Shown here: positions 10,991-22,680 of the stretch, in pieces
Position numbering within the stretch: the stretch's first letter is position 1
Layout: each line of letters opens with the position of its first letter
Source: Neurospora tetraspora
Taxonomy: Eukaryota; Ascomycota; Sordariomycetes; Sordariales; Sordariaceae
DNA: 64,000 nucleotides
NCBI RefSeq assembly: GCF_033439725.1
Contig: NW_026944388.1
Coordinates: forward strand, 1-64,000
Direction: 5' to 3'
Program-made: the position numbers and the translations under genes
Notes under the pieces: model-generated
The model's database searches: none
The model's input: only the letters and a program-made list of their open reading frames with translations
What the model was told of the DNA's origin: nothing

Positions 10991-12720
10991 ATTGAATCCC
11001 TTTGTATTCGGGTAATTAACTTAAAAGTATTATAAATATATTCCCGCGCTCTAAAATTAAAAATTAATTTAAATTATTTAATAATTCTTTCGCTTCTTTT
11101 ATTTATTTTATTTTTATTACTAATTTATATTCTTACAATCGACCTGATCGTAAAGCCTAGCGAAGAATCCGTTCTATTCCTTTTATAATCTTAAATTTAT
11201 TATAAAATTATATAATATTCTATAACCAAGTTAAATTTCCCTATAACTATATATCTTTTATTTTCCTATATTTAACGTAATATATTCGAACGCCTCCTTA
11301 ATTAACTTATACTAACAATAGGGTATTATTACTTCTAATACCCTTCTTTCGAATAGGAACGCTTATAGTCCTATTTTACCCGTCCTAATTTATATTAAGA
11401 GCAAACTTATAGCTTTTAAAAAGTAGTATAATAATAGTTTCTTATCTATACTAAATTAAATATAGTATTATAGTATAATTCTATGGAATTATATATACAC
11501 TTCATAGTATTTAATTTCCTCCTTTTCCTTATTGCTTCGGCTATTTTAACGTATTACCTTATAATCTATTCCCTCCGAATTACCTCCTCTAACCACTTCT
11601 CTTTCTTACCTAGCGTAAATACTTTTACCTTTCCCTATAATATTAGAATATTTTTATTCGGGGCGTATTTTTTAATTTATTTAACTTTGATTTAACTATT
11701 AACGGAAAATAATCATAATTATTTACTTCTCCTTCCGCTTCGCAATTCCCTTATTATTTAAGCTAGCGTTCCCCTAACGAAGGCCGCTACTAATAAATAA
11801 ATAAATTAATCGTTAAACGCTCTAACCCTTTTATTAAAATAGAAATTAAAAGGTAGGCAAAAAGCTTCCGTTTTCATATTGAATATAAACGTTACTTTAT
11901 AAGTTTTAGAAATTACCCTAAAGTAATTAATTTAAATTACTACGAAAGCCTTCGCGAGACTATATAATTCCTCAAGCAACTCTATTAATATATAGTATAT
12001 TAACACTCCGTAGGCTACTACCGTATAAATTAACTTTATATATACTTGCTTCGCTTAAACGAAACTATAGCCCTACGTTTTGGCTATAATATATAAATAT
12101 AAAAATTTATATTAATATTTTCTGCTTTACCGCTTAAAAATATATTTAATACATTAATTTACAATTTAACTACATTCCTAAAAACCGTACCGACTCCGTA
12201 AAGGCCAACTAATACCCTCCGAAATTAATAATTTCGGTCTATGATTATTAAATTTTAATAAAATAAATAAATTCCAACTTATTAACTTTAAATTCTATTC
12301 TATATTCCTCCACTTAACCGTAGTAAATCCGCTAAATTCTTTTCAATTTATTATAATTTTCTCTTATTAACCTCAAAAAGGCCAAAATATTAATATTGTC
12401 TACGAATCCTACCGTTATTATCCCCCTTAATTGCTTCAATACTTCGTATAAAGTAGTAATAAAAATTAAAAAGAGAATAAGCGAAAAGGGGGAGCCTTAT
12501 AATACTCCTGTAAATATTTAAAATTCCCGAAATAATTTCCTATCGAAAAATAACTTCCTCTCCAATTTATTGAAAAACTTTCGACCTAATAGAATAATTA
12601 ATATAGAAACCCCTTTTTCTATAAAGTATAAAAAAGCCACTTATAATTAACCTAATTAAACGCCCCTTTAAAATTTAAGAATAATAACAATACTACTACC
12701 CCCAACTCCTATATTATATA

Positions 12721-12770
12721 GAGAAACTGTATTTGCACGGCCATGTTTCTCTATCTGTACCGTACCCCAC
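12721..12770 (+). repeat. MITE left terminal inverted repeat
   Basis: Begins GAGAAACTGTATTTGCACGG and pairs with 13186-13235 read on the minus strand (GAAAAACTCTATCTGCACGG). Four mismatches in 50 bases. Confidence 0.92.
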
Positions 12771-12828
12771 TTTTTCCCCTCACTTCTAACCCCAACCCTG
12801 CAGCCGCGCATTGACCCCGCCTTAAATT

Positions 12829-13130
12829 CCAACGCATTCGTATTCCCGACAAGGCATTCGCGCCCCCGAACAGCGTATTCGCATTCCCAACAAGGTATTC
12901 GCATCACCATACAGAGCATTTGCACATTATTTATGTCGCAGGTCAATTGCAGCATATCAGTTTCTATCGCATATCAATTTTTTTCGTCATTTCAATCGCT
13001 CTCGAGGAAGAAATGCCTTGTCGGGCGTCGGGGTTGCGAATGCGTTGTTTAGGGCTGTGAATGCGCTGTTCGGGGTTGTGAATGCGCTGTCGGGAATGCG
13101 AATACCCTATCGGCGAAGTAAATGCGCTGA
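12829..13130. promoter_or_regulatory. MITE subterminal repeats, candidate transposase-binding sites
   Basis: Six variants of GYATTCGC lie at 12829-12920 and five inverted variants (GYGAATGCG, GTAAATGCG) at 13030-13130, placed symmetrically inside the terminal repeats. In hAT elements such iterated subterminal motifs bind the transposase. Binding is inferred, not shown. Confidence 0.6.
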
Positions 13131-13185
13131 CTAAATGATAGAAGAGTGGGGGGCGGAATGCAGCGCTTTTGATTGGTCGGATGGG

Positions 13186-13235
13186 GTGGAGTACGGTACA
13201 GATAGAGAAACATGGCCGTGCAGATAGAGTTTTTC
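13186..13235 (-). repeat. MITE right terminal inverted repeat
   Basis: Inverted partner of 12721-12770. Ends immediately at the right copy of the 8-bp target duplication. Confidence 0.92.
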
Positions 13236-13959
13236 ATTATGTATATTATTTCCGTTATTACTTTAATTATAAACTCTATTAATCTCCCCTTCCTATTCCC
13301 TATCTAACCTTTTAATAAAAACCTATATTCCTCTACTATAAGGGCGAACCGCTCCGTAACTACCGCCTCCAATATCTTTCCTACACAATTTAAAAGTATA
13401 ATAAAGTACTATATTCCTACTATCTTCTTCTATACCGCTATCTTTCTAAACTTTTTAATATTATTACTTCCGTATAACACTACTATATTAAGAATAAACC
13501 GAAAATAAAACTGCCAATAGCAATTATAACTAATTTTTCCGCTAGCGGTTTGCTATATACTTTAATAATTTATTAGAGAGCTAATTGCTTCCTAGGGCCT
13601 TATTAAGGGCTATATAGCATAATACTTTTACTATATTATCTATATTAATTTTACAACTTATTAATAATTTAATTCCTCGTTTCCTTCTCTAATCTGGCAA
13701 ATAATTTATCAGTACTTCTACCCCTAAGAAGAATCTTTCCACCAAAATTTCTACCTTATTTTTATAATCCCATTTCTCCTCTATATTTCCTTTTTAATAT
13801 AACGCCGGGATTTTAGGGGGGTCGGAAAGTAAATAACTCTATATTCTACCTTACCGTTTAAGCGTCCAAAACTTCTTCGGGTCTTTCGATATATCCTTCA
13901 CGAAAGTACACTACTATTTTACCTATATAAATTAAATAGCTTCGGCTTATTTCTATCTC

Positions 13960-15100
13960 GCTTCTTTTAATTTTCGCCTTCTTATTAATATCCTCCTTTA
14001 TTTTTAAACCTTCGCTATCTATTTTATATACTTAACAACCTTCTTTACGCCCAAATCTTACTAATTAATATATTTACCCCTTCCCTTTTTTTATTTCGGG
14101 ACCGCCTTATTAGTAACCCTAATCAATTCCTCCACTAATCGGTCCGTTACGGTTTCTAATTTAATAATTGTAATAATCGCCGATAGGACTATAGTATATT
14201 TTTAATAAATTCTTTAAGCTTCGTACAATTTGTAAATATTTAGTTATAGTTTTCTGTAGTTTTTTCCGGCTCTTTAATAATTTTAATATAAATTAAAATC
14301 GATTAGGCTTGATAGTCCGATCTAATAAAGACTTCGTCCTGTACTATTTAATATATAATATATAATATTTCCATTACCTAAACGTAATCGATAGTACTAT
14401 TAAATTCCCGCCGTATTTTATTGCTTAATTATATTAATTCGCTTCATAACGTTATTAATATAAATCGATAATTTATCACTAATAAAAGGAAGATATAATT
14501 ACTCCTATTCGTCTTTTTATAAATATCCTATATTAAATAATAAAGGTTTATATCCCCTATTATAGTATCCCTTCCTTTTAATTTCGACGTAATTTCTTTA
14601 AGGGGGGTATATTATTCGCGTTTAGGACCCGAATCCCAAATCGGTAAATGAATTAATTATACCCTTACTTCGTTTTCCCCTTCTCTAATTCTTATTATTA
14701 CCTAATTCTCTCCCTATTCATAATCCTATTAGTCGATTACGAAGCGTTCACTTATATATAACGCTATACGTCCTTAATTAGTATTATTTAATATCTAATA
14801 ATAGGAAGCATTGATATCAAAGATATTATTTATGGCTGCTACGCTTCGGTTTAACTTTTAAAACGCTATAATATTATAATAGTTTTCTATTTCTAATATA
14901 ATCCTTATCCTATTATATAACTTCGTTATATTCTAATATAAAATCCTTAAATTTATATAGTAAATATTTGAATAGCATTCTTTTAATATAATTAAAGGTT
15001 CGACTTAATAATAATATTTAATATTTTCGAAATTCTCTTCTAACACTTGACTCTAACTATACCTAATTTAATACAAAACTCTTTCTATATCTTTATACAA
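13960..15100 (-). pseudogene. LINE1 ORF2: AP-type endonuclease domain
   Basis: The domain nicks target DNA in TPRT retrotransposition. Visible motifs on the minus strand are GDINLYYLI at about 14535-14562 (family GDFNLHHP), TIDYV near 14380-14397 and the terminal RSDYQA near 14308-14330 (family GSDHxPI). The catalytic His reads Tyr and the Phe of GDFN reads Ile, both compatible with C-to-T/G-to-A change. Many in-frame stops. It is continuous with the RT to its right on the minus strand. Confidence 0.8.
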
Positions 15101-15299
15101 GGGCCGCTTTTTTTATTGATTATTATTTAGTATTATTCAAATTCCAAAACTTTTAATTTATTTACGTCCGGGATTTCTAAATCGCTATTTTCGTTGGCGG
15201 GTATAAATTATAATTAAATAAAAGTCGTAAAGGGGTCATCCATCTCAAATCTTTATATTATTATAATTTATATTTATTAAAAGAATTACTATTATATAG

Positions 15300-16250
15300 T
15301 CCATCGGCCAATTAAATAACTTCGGACTAATTAGGGGCTAGCGTTTCGTCGATCGTAATTAATTCCGCCCGCTAAACGAATATATATAAACGTTCTATAA
15401 ACGCCGTAGAAGAACGACCGAACGCCGCTTTTATAAGCAGGCAATTATAAAAGAATACGAAATATCCTTTATAATTATAAAGAAAATATTTTATAAAATC
15501 GAATTATTAATTAGAAGGGCAATTAACTTCTATATCCTTCATTATTCTATTCGAATATCTCTTCTCGGCGTAACGGAAATACTATATATCTTTCTCCTTA
15601 GCATAATAATTATATAAATTACTAAACTCCTAATAATTATAATACTATTACAGCATTGTATTATATTTAAAAGGTTTATAATAAAATATATTACCTATTT
15701 AAAAGAAGGAATCCCTAATAAAACGAACCCCGTCGTTTATAATAATAACCTCTAAAAGGAAAAAACCCGTCTTACTCCTATACTTCCTCCGGAATACCTT
15801 CGCTCTAATAATTTTAGTTTTATTCGTTTCGGATATTTCCCTAGCCAATTTCTCTAATTTAAAATTATTAATAAAAGCCTACGGTATACCGTAAATTGTT
15901 ACCGAAGCCGTACGGAATATAATTATTATAATCTTATAAAAATATATATATTATTTAAATTTAATTCTTCAAATACTACTTCTTCCCTTCCTCCTTAAAT
16001 ATAATAATATAATTTCTATAAAAATATAATTTCGTAATAATTTTAACATCGGTTTTTAAATATTTTTAATTAATTATTTATACGATATCGCTTACTATAT
16101 ACTTTTCCTATTCTATAAAGAGCGGTATATCGTTCAATTTAACCGTTAAATATCGTTTAATTCGGAGTGGGATAAAAATTTAAAAGTCTATCGGGGTAAA
16201 GTAAAATCTTTTCGGGCCCGTCGGTTGGGTATTTAAATCCGCGGCTATAG
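15300..16250 (-). pseudogene. LINE1 ORF1: gag-like nucleic-acid-binding protein
   Basis: The minus-strand frame contains NDGVRFIRDSFFQ-like sequence near 15700-15735 and a decayed CCHC-rich stretch near 15590-15680, followed by lysine/arginine-rich sequence. LINE2 has the matching block (EADKIIRDSFF) in its ORF1, which supports the call. ORF1 proteins of Tad1 elements bind the element RNA. RIP has removed most cysteines. The N-terminal edge toward 16250 is uncertain. Confidence 0.6.
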
Positions 16251-16869
16251 TAGCCTAAATTTTCGGGGGGGTTACTTACTTCTTCGTAATATTAGCGACT
16301 ATCTTCTTCAATTCTTTTAGATTGAAAGATTGAAAGTTAAAAAGTTAAGAAAGTTCTAGATCCGTTGGGGATTTTGAATGTATTTGAAGCCCTCGTTGAA
16401 AGGCAAAATGTTAAAAAGTTAAAATGAGTCCTAAATGATGAACTTAAGAAAGGACTTTGAATGTATTTAAAGCTTTCGAATGAGTAGTATTTGGCTTTGG
16501 CCTCCCTCTAGGGAGTTCGATATAACTAATACCTAATTTAATAATTATAGGGGGGAATATTTTTTTTCTCTTAATATTAACGCCGAAGTAGATGTGTTTT
16601 TAATAGGCGTATCCTGGTATTTGAGAGCTGTGTATAGATACTTCGAGAAACGGGATTCTAAATTAAAATTTAGATAAAGGTGCGTGTAGTGTCGTTTTTG
16701 TTAATGTATGTTCCGAGATAATGATTTTAGCGTACTATTGAAATTGGTTGTAGCTGTTGTTTTTTGTAAATGTATTTGCGTTGTAGTTTATAATATAAAT
16801 TGGCCGAGTAGTTAAGATAATGTACTGTCCCGAGAATGGAAGATTGAAGAACGAATTTTGTAAATTAAA
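16251..16869 (+). other. spacer with short purine-rich repeats
   Basis: No gene supported. A 16320-16430 block repeats elements such as GTTAAAAAGTTAA and TTGAATGTATTTRAAGC about 95 bp apart. Composition shifts from pyrimidine-rich (LINE1 minus strand) to purine-rich here, marking the end of LINE1. Confidence 0.45.
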
Positions 16870-17313
16870 AGATATTAGTAAACCGAATAGTAAAATGGGG
16901 TATGGGGAAGGGAAAGGAGGGGAGGAAGGGAATTTACTATTTAAATAATATGGAAGTAAGTTCGCCGCTAATAGATGATTAATACGTTTTGCGCTAGCCG
17001 ATAATCGATATGTTTTACTTCGTACTATAAGGAAGATATTAGTAGGGGATATGGGAAGAGGGGAAATGAGAAGGGGAATTCATTCGGCGAAAAGTAGTTT
17101 TGGGCCTAGAGGGCCGTTTCGAGAGCGATGTAAAAAGCTTTTGGAGTAACGTAGAAAGAAAGATTCCGATACGCTTTTTTATAATCGAAGATATTAGTAA
17201 TTAAAATATAAGGAGAGGAAATACGAAGAGGGGAAATGCGGGGAGGGGAAACGGGAGGGAGGGGGGGGAATTAATTCGAGAAGAAGTAATTTTGGGCTTA
17301 GAGGGCCGCTTCG
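16870..17313 (+). repeat. three diverged tandem units of about 160 bp
   Basis: AGATATTAGTA starts at 16870, 17034 and 17189, each followed by a long G/A-rich run and GAATT. Units two and three also share TTTTGGGCYTAGAGGGCCG (17099 and 17292). Such arrays are common in leaders or promoters of fungal retroelements, but no parent element is identified. Confidence 0.7.
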
Positions 17314-17639
17314 TTATTACGGTAGTAAATAGACTTTATTTACTGGGAAATATACAAAGTAATATAATATATAAAGCAGAGAGATAATTGGAAAATAATT
17401 TTAAAAGACTTTTAAAATTAGATATAGAAGTTAATTTTAAATGTAAGAATATAAGTATATTAGAAAGGAAAAAGTTTAAGAACCGAAAGGCGGTGGGAAA
17501 GGGATTCTTATACCCTTTTAGGAGGGAGCCGATAAATATTAGAAATTTCCGCTAATTATTAGAAGTTTTACTATTAGCCGTATTAATAGGCGGGCTATTA
17601 TTTATTATACATTTACTATTGTCGCAATTATTTAATTTA

Positions 17640-18000
17640 GTAGTAAAAAATAGTTTTAAAATAAAAAGGTAGCGGGTAGTAAAAATATTAAAAGTATTAA
17701 GGTAGAAGTAGTAAAGGTATTAAAGGAGAAGGAAGTATACAATTTTGAAATTTTAGGTAGGGTCCGCGGTTTACTAATTAAATAATATACTTTATTAGGT
17801 AAGTAGTAGTGCTTAGCAGTCGGTTTAATAATTAATAAATAGTATTGCGACTTTCTTTATGAATATTAAGAAATAGAAGGTGGTAGGATAATTTGGAGTG
17901 GCGGTTACAGGTTGCGATAGAGGAAGTAGTATTTGTACTTACCTTATATTCTACTAATTTAATTGGCGCAATTATAATTAAAAGTAATGCGCGATTGAAT
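17640..18000 (+). pseudogene. unrecognised coding fossil
   Basis: One plus frame stays open apart from TAA/TAG codons of the RIP type and includes VVKVLKEKEVYNFEILGRVR and DFLYEYQEIEGGRIIWSGGY. The sequence looks like real protein rather than random translation: mixed, charged, with few repeats. I do not recognise a family. It could be a fragment of a host gene or of an unlisted element. Confidence 0.4.
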
Positions 18001-18395
18001 ATAACGTATTAAAGTCGTATAAATATTCGTATAATCGTTTAAAGGTTTGAAATTAATGATTTTAGAGCTTTGTTAATATTGTACGATAGTTGTAGTAATA
18101 AAAGGTTGAAGTATTGGGTATTAACATTAATAATATTAAAGTAGGGGTTATATTTATTTCGCCCTACTAATTTATCGGGACCAACCTTAAAGTAATGTAC
18201 GATTGAATATACCTTATTAAAATTATTTAAATAGTTATCGTATTCGTTTAAAGGCTTAAAATTAAAAGATATTAAAGATTTTAGATGATTCCTAGTATTG
18301 TACGATAATTGTAGCGATGAAAGAGGTAGTATTATTGGTTGAAAGTAGAGTTGAAGGTAATAAAGTAAAGGGTAGAAGTAGAGGTGGCCGGCCCG
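17983..18395 (+). repeat. two tandem units of 207 bp
   Basis: AGTAATGYRCGATTGAAT starts at 17983 and again at 18190, and both units continue through CGTTTAAAGGYTTRAAATTA and TTGTACGATARTTGTAG. The differences between units are mostly transitions, as RIP would give. Confidence 0.75.
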
Positions 18396-19134
18396 TCGAT
18401 TTGCCGGGAGTACTAGAATTATTGGGAGGTGAAGGTGGCGATTTGCCGGGATTATTAGGACTGTTAGGATTGTTAGAAATAGTTGTATAGTCGTATATAA
18501 ATTATAAAAGCCCGCCTGCTCGGTCGTATCGCGTCGAAGATTGTAATATTGCTTGTAACCGTATTTTACGCTGTTTTGCTTAGCGGAAAGATATGGGAGA
18601 ATCAGACGAATTTACTATATTTAATAATATTTTTCGCATTTTAATGCACGTAGTTATTATTGAAGTATAATAGTTTGAAAGCGTTGAAATATAATATAGT
18701 TTGCGTTGCTATCGAGATTGTATCTTAACGATTTCCTATTTGGGCGATTTAGTAGTCCGTGTGTATTTGATTCTTTTTGCATTTTAGCCGGTAATAGACA
18801 AAATCGCCGCGCCTTCCTCGTTTCGATGTGGGGCCTATGGACTACGACCTTTGGTGTTCAATTCTATGACACTTTGGGCCCCGGACATCGAATCTCGTGA
18901 GGGCATGGGCGCTTCAATTAGAATTATTACCAAAATCGTTATTGTTAGAATTGTTATTGGAATTGTTATTAGCGTTAAAGAAGCCTTCCTACTCTTTATC
19001 GATTTCATTGGTTTAACTACTAGTTTAATTGGGAATTAGTTAGTTATTCGTAAGGTCGTAATAGTCGATAGCGAGGTAGTTAACGTTGATAAATTCGCTA
19101 TTTCTATTATTAATAGCGTTACTATCGGTATTTT
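18396..19134 (+). other. mixed spacer, partly less mutated
   Basis: GATTTGCCGGGA occurs at about 18391 and 18446, a 54-bp spaced repeat. Bases 18710-18920 keep balanced composition and CA/TG, in contrast with both sides. This is the sequence beyond the copia Co2 LTR and may be its old insertion site. No protein is supported. Confidence 0.45.
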
Positions 19135-19618
19135 CGATATAGGTAAGGTCGATAGGCGTATTTAAATCCTACGGCAGTATCTTGAAAGTCTTATATATAA
19201 TGCGCGCAATATTTTAAGGCTTTAGAAAAGTTAGTGAATAGTTCTGGTGATTGATGCGATTAATATTTACGTACGTGCGGTCGATTCTAGCCTGTTCTGG
19301 TGGTTAGAGGTGGCTTGGTCGTAAAGAGGGAGTGGATAGAAGGTTAAGGTTGAAAGGTATTTAAGAAGCGGCTCAAAATCACTAAGTTTAAAGAGGAGGG
19401 TCGTGTAAAAAGGTCTATTAGGTCATTGTGCTTGGTACTGTCTTATATAGAAAGGGTGTTGTACGATTATTATTAAACTATATTAAAGGGTTAAAAAAGA
19501 TGACGTATACGTTAAACCTTAACCAAATTGGGGCCGGAATAGGGATTGGGGCCTCTCTAATATAGGGCTGGTGCCGCCGCAGTAAATGCCATACTATGAG
19601 TAGCCATAATACTTAGTA
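19135..19618 (-). repeat. 3' LTR of copia Co2
   Basis: Reverse complement of the Co1 LTR (4970-5460), with long stretches of clear identity and mostly transition differences. Starts right after the polypurine run on the minus strand. Confidence 0.8.
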
Positions 19619-19659
19619 CTCCCCCTCAATAAATATAATTAGTATTGAGACTCCCCCTT

Positions 19660-19985
19660 ACTCTATATCCGCCGTATTTCAATTTTCGTTATTACTACTA
19701 CCGGAATCCAATTCACGTACGTTGGGCAAGTCCGCACCCGTATATTCCACCTCGAAACTTCCAAACACCCTACTCTTATTAATAAGGCCAAGACTATTCC
19801 TGAAACGTAAGAATTGATCTTTAGTAAGCGGTTTAATAAGTCTATCAACTACCTATTCCTCTATTAGTATATCAATAAATTTAATAGTACCCTCTTCGAC
19901 CTTTTCCCGTACGAAGTAGTATTGAATATCGACATACTTCGTTCTCTAATATTATATCGGGTTTCTTAGGTAAGGGTATATAGGG
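19660..19985 (-). pseudogene. Copia Co2 RNase H C-terminus
   Basis: The minus frame reads DIQYYFVREKVEEGTIKF and then LIKPLTKDQFLRFRNSLGL, the standard closing block of copia RNase H (family ADxLTKPL...KFxxFRxxLGL). It is a broken fossil. The clear frame stops near 19985, where unrelated sequence begins. Confidence 0.88.
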
Positions 19986-20477
19986 ACTCTTTTTCCGTTG
20001 TATAATGGTTGTTCAACGGTTTGGTCAGAAAAATCGTAGTGTAACGGTTATATTATGCCAACCGTCGTACAACCGTAAGGTCCTTTGCAACCGTTGTATT
20101 ATATGTAATTAGAGTAGGTTACAAGTATTCCCCATATTAATTTGGGTAGGAGGTACATTATCTATAGGTAGAATTTATATAGGCGCTCGGAAGTTTTTAT
20201 TTTTACGTTTGGGTAGTTACAATGTAATTATGAAAGTAGCGGTCCTTCCGTCGTAAACTAATTATAGTCGCGCTAAGACCTTTCTAATCGCATTAAGTTA
20301 GTATAGGCTATAGGTATAGCGTTACTAATTGGGAAAGTACTATATATTTACGATCGTTCTCTTCGCCGCTCTTACCGATTGAAGTTATTATAGCGATTAC
20401 TTTCGCGGTATAGACCGTACGCTCTAGAGGCTGAAACCCTTATCAACTAATACCCCTATGAATTACTTAACAATTTA
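19986..20477. other. unassigned; short inverted repeat
   Basis: Near 20000-20105 CCGTTGTATAAT-like motifs recur and CAACGGTTTGG can pair with CCAACCGTCG across about 35 bases. It may be a small insertion that cut copia Co2, but edges are not clear. 20110-20477 holds no supported gene. Confidence 0.35.
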
Positions 20478-20884
<407 letters not shown>

Positions 20885-20909
20885 TAATTAACAATATAAA
20901 ATATTAATT

Positions 20910-20980
20910 ATAGTTAGCGATATAAATTATAGTTAGCGATATTATAGTTAGCGATATTAAATATAGTTAGCGATATTAGC
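20910..20980 (+). repeat. four short direct repeats of TATAGTTAGCGATAT
   Basis: Copies start near 20910, 20928, 20944 and 20962 with spacing of 16-19 bases. They sit directly beside the microsatellite. Function unknown. Confidence 0.8.
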
Positions 20981-21022
20981 GCTTTATAACGAGGTGGTAA
21001 TATATCAAGGTAGTAATATAAT

Positions 21023-21660
21023 AAGGTGGCTTTGAAAATCTTCTCCTAACCGCTTATTTTTATAAAATACTCTTTAAACCTTTCTGATACGCCCTTGGTC
21101 GTTGCGTAACGAATTAGAATTATTTTTAAATGCCTATTAATAGAAGAAGGACTAAGATTAGGCTTCGATAAGGCGTATTTTTATTTTTTAGAAGGCTCAA
21201 TATACCTTTCGAATACCGGCGAATTTAGAAAGAATTACTTCGGTCTTCTATTGCGAAATTAGTAGTATTAATTCGAGGAAGAACTATTTCGGTCTTTTAT
21301 TACAAAACGTTAGCCTCGTAAATTTTATAATCCTTCCGAATCTAGATCCCTCTTAATGATTTTTATATATTATTTTAGGGGTACCGTTTATAGATAATAC
21401 TAATTTTATATTACGTTTTATACTTATTCTTCTATATTAAATATATTATAAATTTGTATATATCTTCGTTGAATATAATTTATTGTACTTCTTAATCTTT
21501 TACGCTGTAGTAGAGGCTTCGAAAATTTTCTCCCGACCACCAATCTTTATAAAGTATTTTTTAAACCTCTCCGACGCGCCCTCCTTCTTAATTTTCATTT
21601 CTCTATACTTATACGGCGGTAATATATTATAAATTTATATATATCTTTATTTGTATAAGT
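21023..21660 (+). repeat. diverged tandem repeat, unit about 494 bp
   Basis: A block starting GAAAATYTTCTCCYRACC at about 21030 recurs at about 21524, followed in both by TTTATAAARTAYTYTTTAAACC. AATATATTATAAATTTRTATA occurs at about 21440 and 21628. The same family recurs at 46680-46960, right of Gypsy B. Confidence 0.65.
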
Positions 21661-22149
21661 ATTAAATTACGTAATACATATTTATATTATATTATCAGGA
21701 TTATAAATTCGGGCGGCTATTCGGAGGCAGTAGCGGTAGCGCTCGAGGCCCTTCAATATAAATTTTGAACTTACGCTAGAAGATTGGTCGTATAAGAGTA
21801 ATTGTATAAAAGTAATTGTATAAGAATAGTCGTATAAGAAATAGTCGGATAGTAATTATTAATTCTTTAATTAATTAATCTTCTTATATAAAACGTACTT
21901 AATTAGTAAAATTTTAGTTTCGGGGGTCGTAGTTGAGGAGGATGAGGAGTCCGAAGATAAAATATGCGAATAGATTATTCCGGGCCGGCATCAAAATTAT
22001 ACGGAGGTTCGATAGGGTTCTCTTTAATTTATATATTATAAGTAGCGAAGAATTTAGCGAAATACTTAATATTAATAGACCTAATTATGGAAGGCTATAT
22101 ATAAATTACGTTTTATTAATTCTATATATTAAATAAAGTAGGTAAATAA
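21661..22149. other. unassigned decayed DNA
   Basis: AT-rich, with GTATAAGARTARTYGTATAAG-type short repeats near 21790-21850. A short open frame around 21933-22136 has no recognisable features and no family match by eye. Confidence 0.4.
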
Positions 22150-22675
22150 GTATTTAAATAAAGATCATATAAATTTTTATATTCCGTAGCGAATTAAAAT
22201 CCTCCTTATTTTAATTTTAACATAATCCGTCGATCGTATCCTCGCCTCTGATTTCTTGAACCTTATTTTCGATAGAAACTTTACTTTTAATAGAATTATT
22301 TACATATGTAATAGAAAGGTTAAGGATAGCTTTACGAATATATATTAATGGTTAGGGGTATTAATAATATAGGATTAAGCTTTCGATATCGGTTAATTGG
22401 CGCTAAATTTCAATAAATTCTTATATTTTATCCTACTCGGACTTTTTCTCGGATTTGATTTTATTAAGGAAAGTTTATTAAATACTATATTCTCTTAATA
22501 TTTTGTTTTTCTTTGAATTTATTCTAGAATCGTAGTCTTAGTTAGAGTAGAATACCGATATTAAATTAAATTTCAATAAGAAATACTTTTATTTCTTAGG
22601 TTTAATACGCCTCTCGAATGTCCGAAAGTTTCGTTTAATATTATAAAACGGCTTCGGCTTTTTTGGAAAACGGTA
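22150..22675 (+). pseudogene. unrecognised gene fossil cut by Gypsy B (left part)
   Basis: A plus frame is open except for RIP-type TAA/TAG codons and reads protein-like, for example SVDRILASDFLNLIFDRNF and LECPKVSFNIIKRLRLFWK just before the Gypsy B insertion. Coding-like sequence resumes right after the element (46381-46760). The family is unknown. It could be a host gene or part of an older element. Confidence 0.4.
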
Positions 22676-22680
22676 CGATC

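Larger units (their letters stand above)
12721..13235. mobile_element. 515-bp hAT-like MITE, nearly free of RIP
   Basis: Perfectly framed non-autonomous DNA transposon. The two 50-bp terminal inverted repeats match at 46 positions. They are flanked by the 8-bp target duplication ATTATATA (12713-12720) and ATTATGTA (13236-13243), one G/A difference. Eight-base duplications and subterminal iterated short motifs are hallmarks of the hAT superfamily. Inside each terminal repeat GAGAAAC recurs inverted as GTTTCTC about 24 bp inward, making a small hairpin. It has no transposase; open frames inside it are chance. Composition is balanced with many CA/TG, unlike the RIP-mutated LINE it interrupts. 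Confidence 0.9.
11040..13450 (-). pseudogene. LINE1 ORF2: reverse transcriptase and C-terminal domain
   Basis: From the N-terminal side (high coordinates): an YRPIALLN-like block at 13385-13415 followed by LEAVVTERFALIVEEYRF at 13321-13378; then the 515-bp MITE; then KGAFN at about 12655-12672 (family DVKGAFDNV), PPFSLILFLIFI at 12461-12495 and the catalytic GFVDNINILAF at 12376-12411 (family Y/FVDD; here VDN). Past RT come RVISKTYKV and NKRVRAF (11815-11960), a well-conserved Tad1 stretch, and a decayed cysteine/histidine region near 11330-11390. The second catalytic Asp reads Asn and several in-frame stops exist, all RIP-like, so the gene is dead. Confidence 0.88.
11000..16250 (-). mobile_element. 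LINE1: Tad1-like non-LTR retrotransposon
   Basis: Read on the minus strand the order is ORF1 with zinc-knuckle-like region (16250-15300), AP endonuclease (15100-13960), reverse transcriptase (13450-12080) and a C-terminal zinc-like domain (to about 11040). This is the layout of the fungal Tad1 clade. The body is strongly RIP-mutated. A MITE sits inside the RT. The 3' end is not sharply visible and no target duplication could be matched. Confidence 0.88.
19135..19985 (-). mobile_element. Copia Co2: 3' end of a copia element
   Basis: On the minus strand the end of the copia polyprotein (19980-19660) leads to two short polypurine runs (GGGGGAG near 19650 and 19622) and then the 3' LTR (19618 down to about 19135). 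It is a broken fossil; everything 5' of RNase H is absent in the window. Same family as Co1 and in opposite orientation to it. Confidence 0.85.

Noticed and set aside
12668-13237. Minus-strand open frames of 95 and 62 codons across the MITE
   Set aside because: They run through terminal repeats and LINE sequence, and MITEs of this size carry no gene.
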